Below, piece by piece: positions 41,590 through 51,454 of a DNA stretch of 64,000 bases. The notes beneath the pieces were generated by a model. That model was not told the DNA's origin and did no database searches. It saw only the letters and a list, made by a program, of their open reading frames with translations. A program made the translations under genes and the position numbers. The stretch's first letter is position 1, and each line of letters starts with the position of its first letter. Source of the DNA: Streptomyces umbrinus (lineage in GTDB: Bacteria; Actinomycetota; Actinomycetes; Streptomycetales; Streptomycetaceae); contig NZ_JAUSZI010000002.1 of the NCBI RefSeq assembly GCF_030817415.1, positions 806,001 through 870,000 of the forward strand. The letters are read 5' to 3'.

Positions 41590-43785
41590 ATGGGCCGGTT
41601 CGAGTTCGGGGAGTACCGGACGCTCACGCTGCTCGGGGCGGGTGGCATGGGCCGTGCGTATCTGGCCCGTTCGGGGTCGGGGCGGCTTGTCGTGGTCAAG
41701 GTGATGCATGCGCACCTCGCCGCCGAGCCGCTGTTCCGGGAGCGGCTGCGGCGTGAGGTGCAGGCGGCGCGCGCCATGACCGGCCCGTTCACGGCGGCCG
41801 TGCTCGACGCGGAGCCGCAGGCCCCGCTGCCGTGGCTGGCCGTCGAGTACTGCGCGGGCCCCACTCTGTCGGAGGCCGTGGCCGGGTACGGGCCACTGGC
41901 AGCCGGCGACCTCGCCTCGCTCGGTGCCGCCCTTGCCGAGGCACTCACCGCGATCCACACCGCGGGCCTGGTGCACCGCGACCTGAAGCCGGCGAACGTC
42001 CTGATCACCGGCCATGGTCCGCGCGTCATCGACTTCGGTATCGCGAAGGCACTCGGCGACGGGCGTTCCTCGGGCGCCTCGGACGAGGCCCTGACGGGGA
42101 GCGGGGACATGCTCGGCTCTGTCGGCTTCATGGCTCCGGAGCAGATCACGTACGCCACCGAACCCGCCGCCTCCTGTGACGTGTTCGCGCTCGGGGCGCT
42201 GCTCGCGCTGGCGGCGACGGGCCGCAATCCGCACGGCGGGGGTACGGCACCACAGATCGTGTACCGGACGCTGCACGAGGACCCCGACCTCGTCGGCGTA
42301 CCGGACGGGGAGTGGACCGCCTTCTTGACTCGCTGTCTGTCAAAGGGGCCGGTCGGGCGCCCCACCGCGGCGGAGGTCCTGGACTGGTGCGCCGCCCGCG
42401 CGACCGAACGGCCGTGGTGGGAGCGGCCGGAGGTGACCGCACTGATCGAGGGCCACGAGGAGGCCGTCGCGCGCCGGATCGCCGTGTCGGCCGAGGCCGA
42501 CGGGGAGGGCGCCACCCGCATCGACCCGCCGCCGACCCCGCCGACCCCCGCGGGTCCGTCGCGCAGACGCGTGTTCGCGTGGGCGGGCGCCGCCGTCACG
42601 ACCGCCGCGGCGGCGACGGCGACGACGATCGCCCTCCTGGGGGACGAGCCCGGCGCGCGGCGGCAGCCGGTCACCCCGTCCTGGCGCTCCGGCACCCCGC
42701 TGTGGACCCGCGAGGTGGGCGCCCTCGAATACGGCGGCACGCTGACCCGTACGGCCAACGCCCTCTATGTACGCTTCGACGGCACGGCCCGCCGACTCGA
42801 CCCGCAAACCGGCGCCGTGGCCTGGGAGTTCGAGGACGCGTCCGCCGTCCTGCCCTACGGTGACACGGTGTACGTCACCCACCGCCGGGCGGATGTCTCC
42901 TCCCCCGGAATCGTGGCGATCGACGCGGCGGGCGGCACGGAGCGGTGGCGCACGGGCGCCCTGGAGTCAAACCCGTACCGGCCCTACGGCTTCGACTCGC
43001 CCGACGGCGGCGAGACGCTGCTCGCCGTCACGCAGCGCACGACATGCCTGGTCACGTTCGCCAAGTACGACACGTTGTGGGCACGGCGCTCGAACCGGGG
43101 GCGGCGCTGGCGGGCGTACGGCTTCGACCTGCCGACGGGCGCCCCGCTGTGGTTCAGGGCCGGTACGGCGGCGCAGGTGACCGCGCTGGACGCGGCGGGC
43201 GGCCGGTTCGCCCTGGCCTCGGCGACCGAGACATTCGGTCCCCTGTACGTGCTCGATGAGCGCACCGGCGAGGAGGAGTCCAGCATCCCCGAGGGCTCGG
43301 CCACGCCCGAGGTGCATCCGGGAGCCCGGGGAACCCACTACTACACGACGCAGAAGTCCGTGCGCCGGGTGAACCTGGCCACGGGGAAGGCGCGGTGGAC
43401 ACGGCACCTGGCGGACGCGGAAGTGGTGGCACCGCTGGTCGGCGACGAACTCCTCGTAGCCGCCACGGCCGATGGCCTGGGCGCACTGGACACGGCCGAC
43501 GGCGACCGGCGCTGGTGGCGCGACGACGTCCGCGCACTCACCACCACCGACGGCCGCCCTCTGGCGGACGGCACCGTGGTCTACGCGACGGGCCCCCGCC
43601 CGGGCGTCTCCGGCACGCTCGCGGGCACGTCCACGTGGGGTATCCACGCCCTGACGGCCGCCACGGGCAGACTGCGCTGGGCCGTCCCGGTGGACGGCCT
43701 GACCACGGCGTCGTACGGGGCGGCGGGCGACGGCCTGATCCATGTGTGCACCGGTACAACGCTGCAGACGTTCCGCGGCCCGTGA
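41590..43785 (+). CDS. Ser/Thr protein kinase with C-terminal PQQ-type beta-propeller
   Basis: A 731-residue kinase. The N-terminal domain (about 5-270) has GAGGMGRAYLAR, Lys in VVVKVMHAH, HRDLKPANVLI and DFGIAKAL, so it appears active. A juxtamembrane region precedes a hydrophobic stretch near 328-350 (VFAWAGAAVTTAAAATATT). The C-terminal 350 residues are repeated beta-propeller blades of the PQQ type, e.g. ARRLDPQTGAVAWEFED and GLGALDTADGDRRWW. The propeller would be outside the cell and could bind a ligand. It is followed 94 bases later by a paralogue. Confidence 0.88.
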   Translation: MGRFEFGEYRTLTLLGAGGMGRAYLARSGSGRLVVVKVMHAHLAAEPLFRERLRREVQAARAMTGPFTAAVLDAEPQAPLPWLAVEYCAGPTLSEAVAGYGPLAAGDLASLGAALAEALTAIHTAGLVHRDLKPANVLITGHGPRVIDFGIAKALGDGRSSGASDEALTGSGDMLGSVGFMAPEQITYATEPAASCDVFALGALLALAATGRNPHGGGTAPQIVYRTLHEDPDLVGVPDGEWTAFLTRCLSKGPVGRPTAAEVLDWCAARATERPWWERPEVTALIEGHEEAVARRIAVSAEADGEGATRIDPPPTPPTPAGPSRRRVFAWAGAAVTTAAAATATTIALLGDEPGARRQPVTPSWRSGTPLWTREVGALEYGGTLTRTANALYVRFDGTARRLDPQTGAVAWEFEDASAVLPYGDTVYVTHRRADVSSPGIVAIDAAGGTERWRTGALESNPYRPYGFDSPDGGETLLAVTQRTTCLVTFAKYDTLWARRSNRGRRWRAYGFDLPTGAPLWFRAGTAAQVTALDAAGGRFALASATETFGPLYVLDERTGEEESSIPEGSATPEVHPGARGTHYYTTQKSVRRVNLATGKARWTRHLADAEVVAPLVGDELLVAATADGLGALDTADGDRRWWRDDVRALTTTDGRPLADGTVVYATGPRPGVSGTLAGTSTWGIHALTAATGRLRWAVPVDGLTTASYGAAGDGLIHVCTGTTLQTFRGP

Positions 43786-43879
43786 GCCACGCCGGTCCGC
43801 GCGAGCGGGCACAACGCCAACAGCACCCGCCCACCGACGACCACCGACGGCGAGGGAAAGGCCCTCAGGAGGCCCGCGC

Positions 43880-46091
43880 ATGACCACCGCCCTTCACCCC
43901 GAGGACCCCAGGCAGTTGGGCCGGCACCACCTGATCGGCCGGCTCGGCGCCGGAGGCATGGGCCAGGTCTACCTCGCCCGCTCTCCGGGCGGCCGTCTCA
44001 TCGCCATCAAGACGATCCATGAGCACCTGGCCGCGGACCCGCACTACAGGGAACGGTTCCGCCGCGAGGCCTCCGCCGCCCGCAGGGTCACCGGCGCCTA
44101 CACGGCCCCCGTGCTGGACGCCGACCCCGACGCCCGGCTCCCCTGGCTGGCCACCGCCTTTCTGCCCGGAGTCACCCTGCGCCGCGCCGTCGCGGCGACC
44201 GGCCCCCTGCCCGCACCGGCCGTACGTGCCCTCGCTGCCGCCCTCGCCGAGGCGTTGCGCGACATCCACGCGGCCGGTCTCGTCCACCGTGACCTGAAGC
44301 CGTCGAACATCCTGCTCACCTTGGACGGCCCCCGCGTCATCGACTTCGGGATCGCCCGCGCCCAGGACGACCGGGCCCTGACGGAGACCGGTGGAATGAT
44401 CGGCACCCCCGGGTACATGTCCCCGGAACAGATTCTCGACGGCCCGGCGGTGACCGCGGCGACGGACATCTTCGCGCTGGGCGCGGTGCTCGCGTTCGCG
44501 GCGACGGGCCGGGATCCGTTCGGTGCGGCCTCGGCACCCGCGCTGCTCTACCGGATCGTCCACGAGGAGCCCGAACTCGACGACGTACCCGTGGAGTTGG
44601 GCCTGAAGGACCTGATCGACGCCTGCCTCGACAAGTCCCCCGGCAACCGCCCCGATGCCGCCGCGACACTCCTCCGCACTGTCACACCCGCCCCGTCGGC
44701 CTGGTGGCGCGACGAGCCGCTGCGTTCCCTGGTGGCCGACGCCGTACCCCGGCCCGGAGCCGATGCCGGCTCCCACCGTCTCGTTGCCGAGCCCAACCCG
44801 TTCCCCCTCCCGGTGGGGCGAGTTGTCCCGCCGGGCCGCTCTCACAGCCGGCAGCGCCGCCTTCGTCGGCCTGTTCGGCTACGCGGTGGCGCAGGGCGGT
44901 GGCGCCGACGACCCTGACGAGGATCCGGACGCCTGGAAGGTGGCCGGGGGAACGGCCGCCCCCGGCGCCATCCGCTGGCGTCTGAGCGCCGGCGCCGGCC
45001 GGGTGGACGCCCTGCTCACCACACCGGCCGGGCTCGTCCTGCACGGACTCGAAGGAACACTCACCGGTACTGGTTCGACCCAATTGCGTACCGCCTCGAC
45101 GGGCCGTCGGCGCTGGGCTGCGGAGACCTCTGGCGAGGTCCCGGACGACTGGGGCGTCACCGACGACGGGCTGCTCCTCGCGGGTGACATCGGCCTCGCC
45201 CCGACCGCCACCAGCACCGGAAAGACCCTTCCCAAGGTGGCGACGCCGGAGCCCACTCAGCAGTGGTACGCGCCCGCCGGCACCGTTATGGTCATCCGCG
45301 ACACGGACGTGCTGCGCGCCGTCTCGCTCACCACCGGCACCGAGCTGTGGCGCCGCAAGCAGTCCACCGAGTGGCGCCGACCCGCCGTCGTCGGCGACGC
45401 CCTCCTGCTCACCGACGAGTTCGCCCGTCCGACCTGCGTGGACGCGAGGGAAGGCGAAGAGCTGTGGACCTACCGGGAGTTGGGCGAGGGCGACACGGTG
45501 ACGGCCGTGGGCGCACTGCCCCCTGACCGGTTCGCGCTGCTCACCGAGAAGGGCATGCTGCACATCGTCGAAGCCCGCAGCGGAGACCGGACAGCCGCCC
45601 GCGCTCCGAAAGCCGAGATCGCACGCGGTGCCACGGCTCTCGCCCGCACCGGCACCGCCGGCCTCCTCCTGACCGGCTTCGGCCTCGACGACGCTCGCCT
45701 GATCTGGAGCATGCCCGCGCTCGGCCTCGATGCCTGTTGGACCCGGCGCCCCGGCGGCGTCCATGTCCCCGTCGTCGCGGGCGGACTGTTGCTGCACTGG
45801 AAAGACGGCCGTACTCTCACCGCTCTCGATCCGCGCACGGGCCGATCCCGCGGCCGGGCAAAGCAGTTCGAGGACACCGGCACCGCCCAGTGCCCGCCTG
45901 CCGTCGCACCGGACGGCGCCACGGTGTACGCGGCAGCGGGCCGCGCCTGCGCGGCACTGCGGACGACCGCGAAGGGCCTGACCGAAACACACACCCGCAC
46001 AGCTCCCGCTCCCGTCACCGCCCTCACGGCCGACACCCGCGGCTGGTATGCCTGCGCAGGCCGCAAGACCGTGATAGCGGTCAACGGCTGA
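43880..46091 (+). pseudogene. Ser/Thr kinase-propeller paralogue, frameshifted in the linker
   Basis: The N-terminal kinase domain is complete and intact by motif (GAGGMGQVYLAR, Lys in IAIKTIHEHL, HRDLKPSNILL, DFGIARAQD). The membrane helix and propeller (SRRAALTAGSAAFVGLFGYA, then PQQ-type blades ending at 46091) are in another frame. The shift falls near 44800-44815 in a C-rich run, just after the kinase domain. A one-base error there would restore a roughly 735-residue protein like its upstream neighbour. If real, the cell makes a soluble kinase ending at 44917. The ATG at 43880 follows CAGGAGG. Confidence 0.8.
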
Positions 46092-46197
46092 CCCTCAGCC
46101 AACCGGCCATGTACGCCGACGTGCTCGCCCCCGACACCAGCGGCACCACCGTTGGCCAGGACGCACGACCACCACACCTGCCCACCCCACTGCAATA

Positions 46198-46225
46198 TTG
46201 ATAACGGGATCCATTTTCATATAGC
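46198..46225 (+). promoter_or_regulatory. Zur-type operator overlapping a promoter
   Basis: The -35 TTGATA and -10 TATAGC are spaced by 16 bp. An imperfect inverted repeat fills the spacer: TGATAACGG and CCATTTTCA (46199-46219) match in 7 of 9 positions when one is reversed. The position, AT-rich ends and downstream zinc-starvation genes fit a Zur box. Confidence 0.55.
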
Positions 46226-46258
46226 CTCGACCCTGCTCACCCAACGAGGAGGACCGAC

Positions 46259-46429
46259 ATGGCCGTTCCCAAGCGGAAAATGTCCCGCAGCAACACCCGT
46301 CACCGCCGCGCCCAGTGGAAGGCGGCCACCCCGCAACTCGTGCCGGTCACGGTCGACGGGGTCGCCCGGCTCGTGCCCCAGCGGCTGGTCAAGGCGTACG
46401 AGCGCGGGCTGCTGCGCCCCGAGGGCTGA
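46259..46429 (+). CDS. rpmF: 50S ribosomal protein L32, zinc-independent paralogue
   Basis: A 56-residue basic protein beginning [20 protein letters not shown], the conserved start of L32. Zinc-binding L32 has four cysteines in two CxxC pairs, but this one has none, the hallmark of the copy made under zinc starvation to release zinc from ribosomes. A GAGGAGG site precedes the ATG. The GTPase gene starts six bases after its stop, and a Zur-like operator precedes the pair. Confidence 0.92.
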   Translation: MAVPKRKMSRSNTRHRRAQWKAATPQLVPVTVDGVARLVPQRLVKAYERGLLRPEG

Positions 46430-46435
46430 CCGGTC

Positions 46436-47608
46436 ATGAGGTTCGACCGACTGCCCGTAACCGTCCTTTCCGGATTCCTCGGCGCGGGCAAGACCACCCT
46501 GCTCAACCACGTCCTGGGAAACCGCGAAGGCCTGCGCGTCGCGGTCATCGTCAACGACATGAGCGAGATCAACATCGACGCCACCCTGGTGCGCGGCGGT
46601 GAAGCCGCCCTGTCACGGACCGAGGAACGACTGGTCGAGATGACCAACGGCTGCATCTGCTGCACCCTGCGCGACGACCTGCTGGAGGAGATCGACCGGC
46701 TGGCCCGCGAGGACCGCTTCGACTACCTGCTCATCGAGTCGAGCGGCATCTCGGAACCGATGCCGGTCGCCGCCACGTTCGCCTTCGCCCGTGACGACGG
46801 CGCCACCCTCGGCGACCTCGCTCGCCTCGACACCATGGTCACCGTCGTCGACGCGGCGAACTTCCTGCCCGAACTGACCAACGGTGACGAACTCGTCGAA
46901 CGGGGCCTGGACCAGTACGAGGACGACGAACGCACGGTCAGCGACCTGCTGATGGACCAGATCGAGTTCGCCGACGTCATCGTGCTCAACAAGCTCGATC
47001 TCGTCGACGAGGACGCCGCGGCCCGGCTCCGGGCAACGCTCAGCCGCCTCAACCCCGTTGCCCGGATCGTCCCCGCCGCCCATGGCCGGGTCGAGCTCGG
47101 CGCGGTGCTCGGCACCGGACTGTTCGACCTCGAGCGCGCCCAGCAGGCACCGGGCTGGGTCATGGAGCTCAACGGCGACCATGTCCCAGAGACCGAGGAG
47201 TACGGCATCTCCTCGACCGTCTTCCGCTCCGAAGCGCCGTTCCACCCGGGCCGGTTGTGGTCCTTCGTCACCGGAGAACTCGACGGTGGCACCTTCGGGC
47301 AGATCCTGCGCTCCAAAGGCTTCTTCACCCTCGCGAGCCGCCCGCATGTGACGGGCCTGTGGTCCCAGGCCGGCTCCGTCGCCCGCTTCGAACCCTCCGC
47401 CGCCCGCGACACCGACGGACCGAGCGGCCAGGAACTCGTCTTCATCGGCACGCACCTGCACGCCGAAGCTCTCCACGCCGCACTGACCGACTGCCTCATG
47501 ACCGACCGCGAGAGCCTGCCGCCCGTCGACCCGTTCCCCGCCTGGGACACCTACGGCATCGACGACACCTGCGAGCACGAGCACCCCGAACTCGTAGTCG
47601 GGGCCTGA
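46436..47608 (+). CDS. COG0523 (CobW/ZNG1-type) GTPase, putative zinc chaperone
   Basis: A 390-residue G3E GTPase. Walker A is [13 protein letters not shown] (about 13-25), the metal-binding CxCC motif is [16 protein letters not shown] (about 71-86), ESSGISEP follows and the guanine motif is LNKLDLVD. The C-terminal CobW domain ends in a His/Glu tail (CEHEHPE). Such proteins deliver zinc to client metalloenzymes when zinc is scarce. Coupling to cysteine-free L32 behind a Zur-like operator strongly supports zinc. It is well separated from the cobalamin CobW context. Confidence 0.9.
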   Translation: MRFDRLPVTVLSGFLGAGKTTLLNHVLGNREGLRVAVIVNDMSEINIDATLVRGGEAALSRTEERLVEMTNGCICCTLRDDLLEEIDRLAREDRFDYLLIESSGISEPMPVAATFAFARDDGATLGDLARLDTMVTVVDAANFLPELTNGDELVERGLDQYEDDERTVSDLLMDQIEFADVIVLNKLDLVDEDAAARLRATLSRLNPVARIVPAAHGRVELGAVLGTGLFDLERAQQAPGWVMELNGDHVPETEEYGISSTVFRSEAPFHPGRLWSFVTGELDGGTFGQILRSKGFFTLASRPHVTGLWSQAGSVARFEPSAARDTDGPSGQELVFIGTHLHAEALHAALTDCLMTDRESLPPVDPFPAWDTYGIDDTCEHEHPELVVGA

Positions 47609-47620
47609 GAACTCCGGGTC

Positions 47621-47701
47621 GGGCGGTGGACGCAGCCACGGCACTGCGCGACCGGCTCGACCCCGACCGACGCTTCACCAACGCCCATCTCCGCAGGGTG
47701 G
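47621..47701 (+). pseudogene. 3' fragment of an FAD-linked sugar/alditol oxidase
   Basis: A short frame reads AVDAATALRDRLDPDRRFTN then AHLRRV, resembling the C-terminus of D-arabinono-1,4-lactone/alditol oxidases (RLDPxxRFxNxxL). Nothing upstream in this frame belongs to that family because the GTPase gene occupies it. It is a small remnant. Confidence 0.4.
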
Positions 47702-47949
47702 ACAGGGCCACCAAGGCGTTGGGGCGTGGCCGGACTGGTGGGCGACGTGGGTGAGACCCAGGAAGCGCGGTGGCGGGCGCAGGCACCCGCAGACGCGGCA
47801 CCGAAGCCGACATCGTCCAGGACGCGCTTTCCGCGTTCGAGAGCGGAGATGTACGTCTTGTCATAGCCCAGGAGGCCGCCGAGCTCGGACTGGTTCAGGC
47901 GGTGCGCGCGGCGGTGGAAGCGCAGGATGCTCGCCAAGTCGCTTGCCAT
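47700..47949 (-). pseudogene. XRE-family regulator remnant
   Basis: From an ATG at 47949 the minus strand encodes MASDLASILRFHRRAHRLNQ and SELGGLLGYDKTYISALERG, a clear XRE helix-turn-helix. After KRVLDD the similarity moves to another frame (CLRPPPRFLGLTHVAH, resembling LGLPPHLLGLTD) and then fades. The gene is frameshifted and truncated. Confidence 0.55.
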
Positions 47950-48019
47950 GAGGACAAGTTCCGCATGCGGGGTGCCCAGTCCCGCGGCTCGTGGTGTGTC
48001 GCCGGCCGGGCCACGAGGC

Positions 48020-48150
48020 ATCGGTCCAGGCGCCCACCGGGCAGTTCCCACTCATCGCGCTCGTTCTTCAGCAGCACGCGGTCCTGTGCATCGAGAGCAA
48101 CGCCCTTCACCGGTTGGCAGAGCGACTGTTCTGCCACGTCTACGGTCGCA
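48020..48150 (-). pseudogene. NUDIX hydrolase N-terminal fragment
   Basis: The minus strand contains QPVKGVALDAQDRVLLKNER and DEWELPGGRLD, the strand and start of a NUDIX box (GGxxE). The box breaks off directly after GGRLD, and the REUxEE part is missing. The fragment lies just upstream of the XRE remnant on the same strand; the two may once have been one operon. Confidence 0.5.
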
Positions 48151-48483
48151 CGAAGACAGGGTCGCAGTTCATTCCGGGCCGGCCCTACTCCTGCGTCGCC
48201 GCGCTGGAGCCGGGCGGCGCCACGTCCTGGACCGGCCAACAGCTCCTCGCCCGGGCCGCCGTCGAAGGTACCCATGTCAGGCGTGCCCGGACATCTGGCG
48301 CTGGTTGCCGCGCGCAGGGGCCAGTCGGCATCGCGTACCGCCTGGAAGAGGATCTGCTTCATCTGACAAGCAGGGCCTCAAGGATGGGATCCATTCTGCG
48401 CAACCTCCCGACAGGGTTGCTCAGTTCATTCCATTTTGATGGAATTTCTGCATGCAGCGGCAGTGCCGCATTGGCCACGGCCA

Positions 48484-48837
48484 ATGAATCAGATTGTCGG
48501 CTCGGCGTTTCTCGCCGACGGCCGCATCTGCGACAACGGTCCCGGCATACCGCCCGAGGGGCGCATGGACCTCACCGAGATCGACGGCCGCCGCTGGGGA
48601 CACCGTCTCCCGCCGGGCGATCCTCACCCGCTACGGCGACCCCGCCGCCGATGTTCACGACATCGCCGGACGGGCCAGAGCGGGAGAGGAGCGGGCCCAG
48701 CGGGTGCTGGACGACGTCTTCAGGAGACTGGGCGTCGTGCTGGGCCCGCGTCTGGTGGACTTCGGCGCGATCGCTCTGGTCGTCGGCGGCTCCATGATCC
48801 ACTGCCGGTGCGAACGGTCGCCGACCCCCGGACGGGC
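48484..48837 (+). pseudogene. ROK-family kinase/regulator C-terminal remnant
   Basis: One frame reads VGSAFLADGRICDNGPGIPP and EGRMDLTEIDGR. After a shift near 48590 another reads DTVSRRAILTRYGDPAADVH, IAGRARAGEERAQRVLDDVF and VDFGAIALVVGGSM. Both match the sugar-binding and C-terminal parts of ROK proteins. The N-terminal ATP-binding half is absent, so the gene is truncated and frameshifted. Confidence 0.6.
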
Positions 48838-49122
48838 CCACCGACCGTACGGGATGTGGGTATGTCGCCCAACTCACCAACGACACTGCGGACTTGGATG
48901 TGGACCACGACAGTGGCTTCGTGGGAGGTGACTGAGGCGGGGCGCGACACGCCGTCGGTGACCAATCGAAGTAGTTGCGCAATCAACTTCTGTACTCTCG
49001 GTGCCGCATGACGGCCGTGGACGACCGTCCCGCGCTGCCAACTCCCTTACAGGGAACCGGTATGCGCTGGTCGCCCGAGGGGACGGCCGACGGTTGCCAC
49101 GACTACTCAGCAAGGAACAGCC

Positions 49123-50025
49123 ATGAAGATCGGTTTCGCGCTCCCGCAGTTCCACAAGCAGGCCTTAGGCATAGCCCGGACCGCGGAGTTCGCGCGCGAG
49201 GCGGAGTACGCGGGGGCCGCGAGCCTCTGGGTGGGCGACCGCAACCTGGCCGCCGTCAACCCCAAGGTCGGCTACGGCGGGCAGGGAGACTCGATTCCGG
49301 CCGAACTCAACACGGCCGCCGACCCGTTCGTACTCCTGGCCATCGCCGCGAGCGCCACCGAACGCGTACTGCTCGGAACGCATGTACTCATAGCCCCGCT
49401 GTATCCGCCCGTCCAGCTGGCCAGGTCGCTCACCAGCATCGACGTGATCAGCGACGGCCGCCTGCTGCCCGGCTTCGGAATCGGCTGGTCACCGGAGGAG
49501 TACGAGGCGGCGGGCTCGGACTTCACCCGTCGCGGCGCCCGGATGAACGAACTGCTCGACGCCCTCGACGCCATCTGGACCACCGACCCGGCCCAGTACA
49601 GCGGTGAGCTGATTTCGGTGCCCCTGCATCACTCCCCCCTCAAGCCCGCCCGGCGCCCTCGTCCGCCCTTCTACCTCGGTGCCATGTCCGAGCGCGCCCT
49701 GCGGCGGGTCGCCGAGCGCGGTGACGGCTGGCTGCCGCTGATCGTGGTGCCCAGTTACGTGGACGTCGACGGGCTGGTGAACCAGCGGGCGGCCATCGAC
49801 CTGTGGGCCCGGGAGGCCGGCCGGGACCCGTCCGCGATCGATGCCGTCCTGCGGGTCAACATCGATGCGGGCACCTCGACCCAGCAGGTCGCCGACACCA
49901 TCAAGACTGTCCACGAGCGCACCGGCATCGACCACTTCATGGTCGACTCCATGTACGCCGTCCACAGCGTCGACGAGTCCCTGGCCGTCGCCACCGAACT
50001 GATCGCCCTGGTCGAGAAGGGCTGA
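49123..50025 (+). CDS. LLM-class F420-dependent oxidoreductase (TTA codon)
   Basis: A 300-residue TIM-barrel enzyme of the luciferase-like monooxygenase group that uses F420 or FMN. MKIGFALPQF, ATERVLLGTHVLIAPLYPP, RSLTSIDVISDGRLLPGFGIGW and RRVAERGDGWLP are the standard family landmarks. Codon 15 (49165-49167) is TTA, so expression may depend on bldA. AAGGAACAGCC precedes the ATG. Substrate unknown. Confidence 0.88.
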   Translation: MKIGFALPQFHKQALGIARTAEFAREAEYAGAASLWVGDRNLAAVNPKVGYGGQGDSIPAELNTAADPFVLLAIAASATERVLLGTHVLIAPLYPPVQLARSLTSIDVISDGRLLPGFGIGWSPEEYEAAGSDFTRRGARMNELLDALDAIWTTDPAQYSGELISVPLHHSPLKPARRPRPPFYLGAMSERALRRVAERGDGWLPLIVVPSYVDVDGLVNQRAAIDLWAREAGRDPSAIDAVLRVNIDAGTSTQQVADTIKTVHERTGIDHFMVDSMYAVHSVDESLAVATELIALVEKG

Positions 50026-50236
50026 CGTCGCTGCACCTCCCCCCTGTCGCAGCAGACGGTCGGCCACATGGCGCCGACGTCAAGGTTCACCCGATCGCTG
50101 AAGCCCAGCGTGGAACAGCGCGTCTTGTCCTTGTGCGCAGTGTGCTTCTCGATTCCTGACCGGTCCGGCGCGGTTGCGCTACGCTCTCGGCGCTCCGCCC
50201 GGCCCGGGCGGGCAGGACACGACGACAGGGGGCGCG

Positions 50237-50707
50237 ATGCGAGCCGGTACGGGGCTCCGGTCGCTGATACCGCTGCTGGTCTGCGGGGTCATGGCCGCGG
50301 CCGCGGGCTGTGGAGGTTCCACCGACGAACAGGGCGGCGAGTCCCTGGAGTTGGAGGCGAAGTGGCACGACAGGATCAGCGAGGCGGTGAGCGCGAAGCC
50401 CGACGGCTGCACGGCAGGCGTGGGCAGTGCCTGCGAGACCCATGCGGCGGCCGTGCACGCGATCACCGAGCGGTTGCACAAGGAGGTGGAGGCTCGTCCC
50501 GACAAGGACCGCTACCAGGCGACACTGGACGGCACCACCGCCATCAACGAGCAATACGACCAGTACTTCACCCAGTTGTGCGCCACCGTGCCCGAAACCA
50601 CAGTCGATGCCGCCACCACCCAGAAGTTCAATACCTGCTCCGCGCTCTACACCTCCATCATCACGGGCGCGGGCGATCTCCAGAACAATCTGCGCCCGTC
50701 CGAGTAG
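50237..50707 (+). CDS. Putative lipoprotein
   Basis: A 156-residue exported protein. The signal sequence is RSLIPLLVCGVMAAAAGCGG with lipobox AAAGC, so the mature protein would be lipid-anchored. Four further cysteines lie in the mature part (DGCTAG, SACETH, QLCATV, NTCSAL), possibly two disulfides. The ATG at 50237 follows AGGGGGC and places the signal at the N-terminus, unlike the longer frame from 50174. No family was recognised. Confidence 0.75.
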   Translation: MRAGTGLRSLIPLLVCGVMAAAAGCGGSTDEQGGESLELEAKWHDRISEAVSAKPDGCTAGVGSACETHAAAVHAITERLHKEVEARPDKDRYQATLDGTTAINEQYDQYFTQLCATVPETTVDAATTQKFNTCSALYTSIITGAGDLQNNLRPSE

Positions 50708-50795
50708 TCCGGGCCCAGGGCGGGCCGAGCCCAGGGCGGCAGCGGGATTGCCACCTGCCTTCGACGTGACCGGGCCAGGCCGTAGCCGCCCTGAA

Positions 50796-51263
50796 TCAGT
50801 CGGTCCCTTCGAGGTACGACGCCAGGTTGGCCAGCGAGGAGGCGATCCCGGTTTCGTGGTCCGCCTGGTCGATGCCGGGTGGCACATCCGTGGCGGTGAC
50901 GGTCACCTCGGTTCCGTCACCGACGGCAGCGAGATGCCAGGTCATCGTCATGGTTCCCGCGAACGACGGGTCGTCGGCTTCGAACACCGCCCGCTGCACC
51001 ACCCGTTCCGGTGGCACCAGTTCGGCGAACCCCACGTCGACGACATCCGTCGCGTCCGAGGTCTTTCCGGGACTGTCGGTAGGATCGAGGTAGGTGAGGA
51101 CCATCCGGAACCCGCCACCAGGCCGGGGATCCCACCACTCGACCCGCCCGCGCATGCCGTCCGGCGGCAACCAGGCTTCCAGCGACTCCCGGTCCATGAG
51201 GGCGTAGTAGACAGTCGCCGGTGGTGCGGCGATCATCCGGCTGGCGCGGTCCGTCCTGTCCAT
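50796..51263 (-). CDS. SRPBCC/AHSA1-like protein
   Basis: A 155-residue protein of the AHSA1-like SRPBCC group. SRMIAAPPATVYYALMDRESL is the first strand and helix, WLPPDGMRGRVEWWDPRPGG the next strands, MTWHLAAVGDGTEVTVTATDVP the late strands, and GIASSLANLASYLE the C-terminal helix. It probably binds a hydrophobic ligand. It is divergent from the P450 gene at 51455. Confidence 0.85.
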   Translation of the reverse strand: MDRTDRASRMIAAPPATVYYALMDRESLEAWLPPDGMRGRVEWWDPRPGGGFRMVLTYLDPTDSPGKTSDATDVVDVGFAELVPPERVVQRAVFEADDPSFAGTMTMTWHLAAVGDGTEVTVTATDVPPGIDQADHETGIASSLANLASYLEGTD

Positions 51264-51454
51264 GGCCCGAGTCTAGGGCGAAGGCGGTTCCCTGCGCGGC
51301 GCAGGACGAGGGTGTCCGGGCCGTGCCGGATACCGTTCGGGCGACGGAGGCCGCGCCAAGTGGACTGTCACCCGACGTGTCCGCTCCCGTACAGTCCGCC
51401 TTGGTGCTGGTGCTCCGTCACGGCCGAGCCCGGCAGTTGACCACGAGAGGAAAC

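Noticed and set aside
39691..42276. 861-codon minus-strand frame
   Set aside because: It lies antisense to two kinase genes with clear motifs and has no domain of its own.
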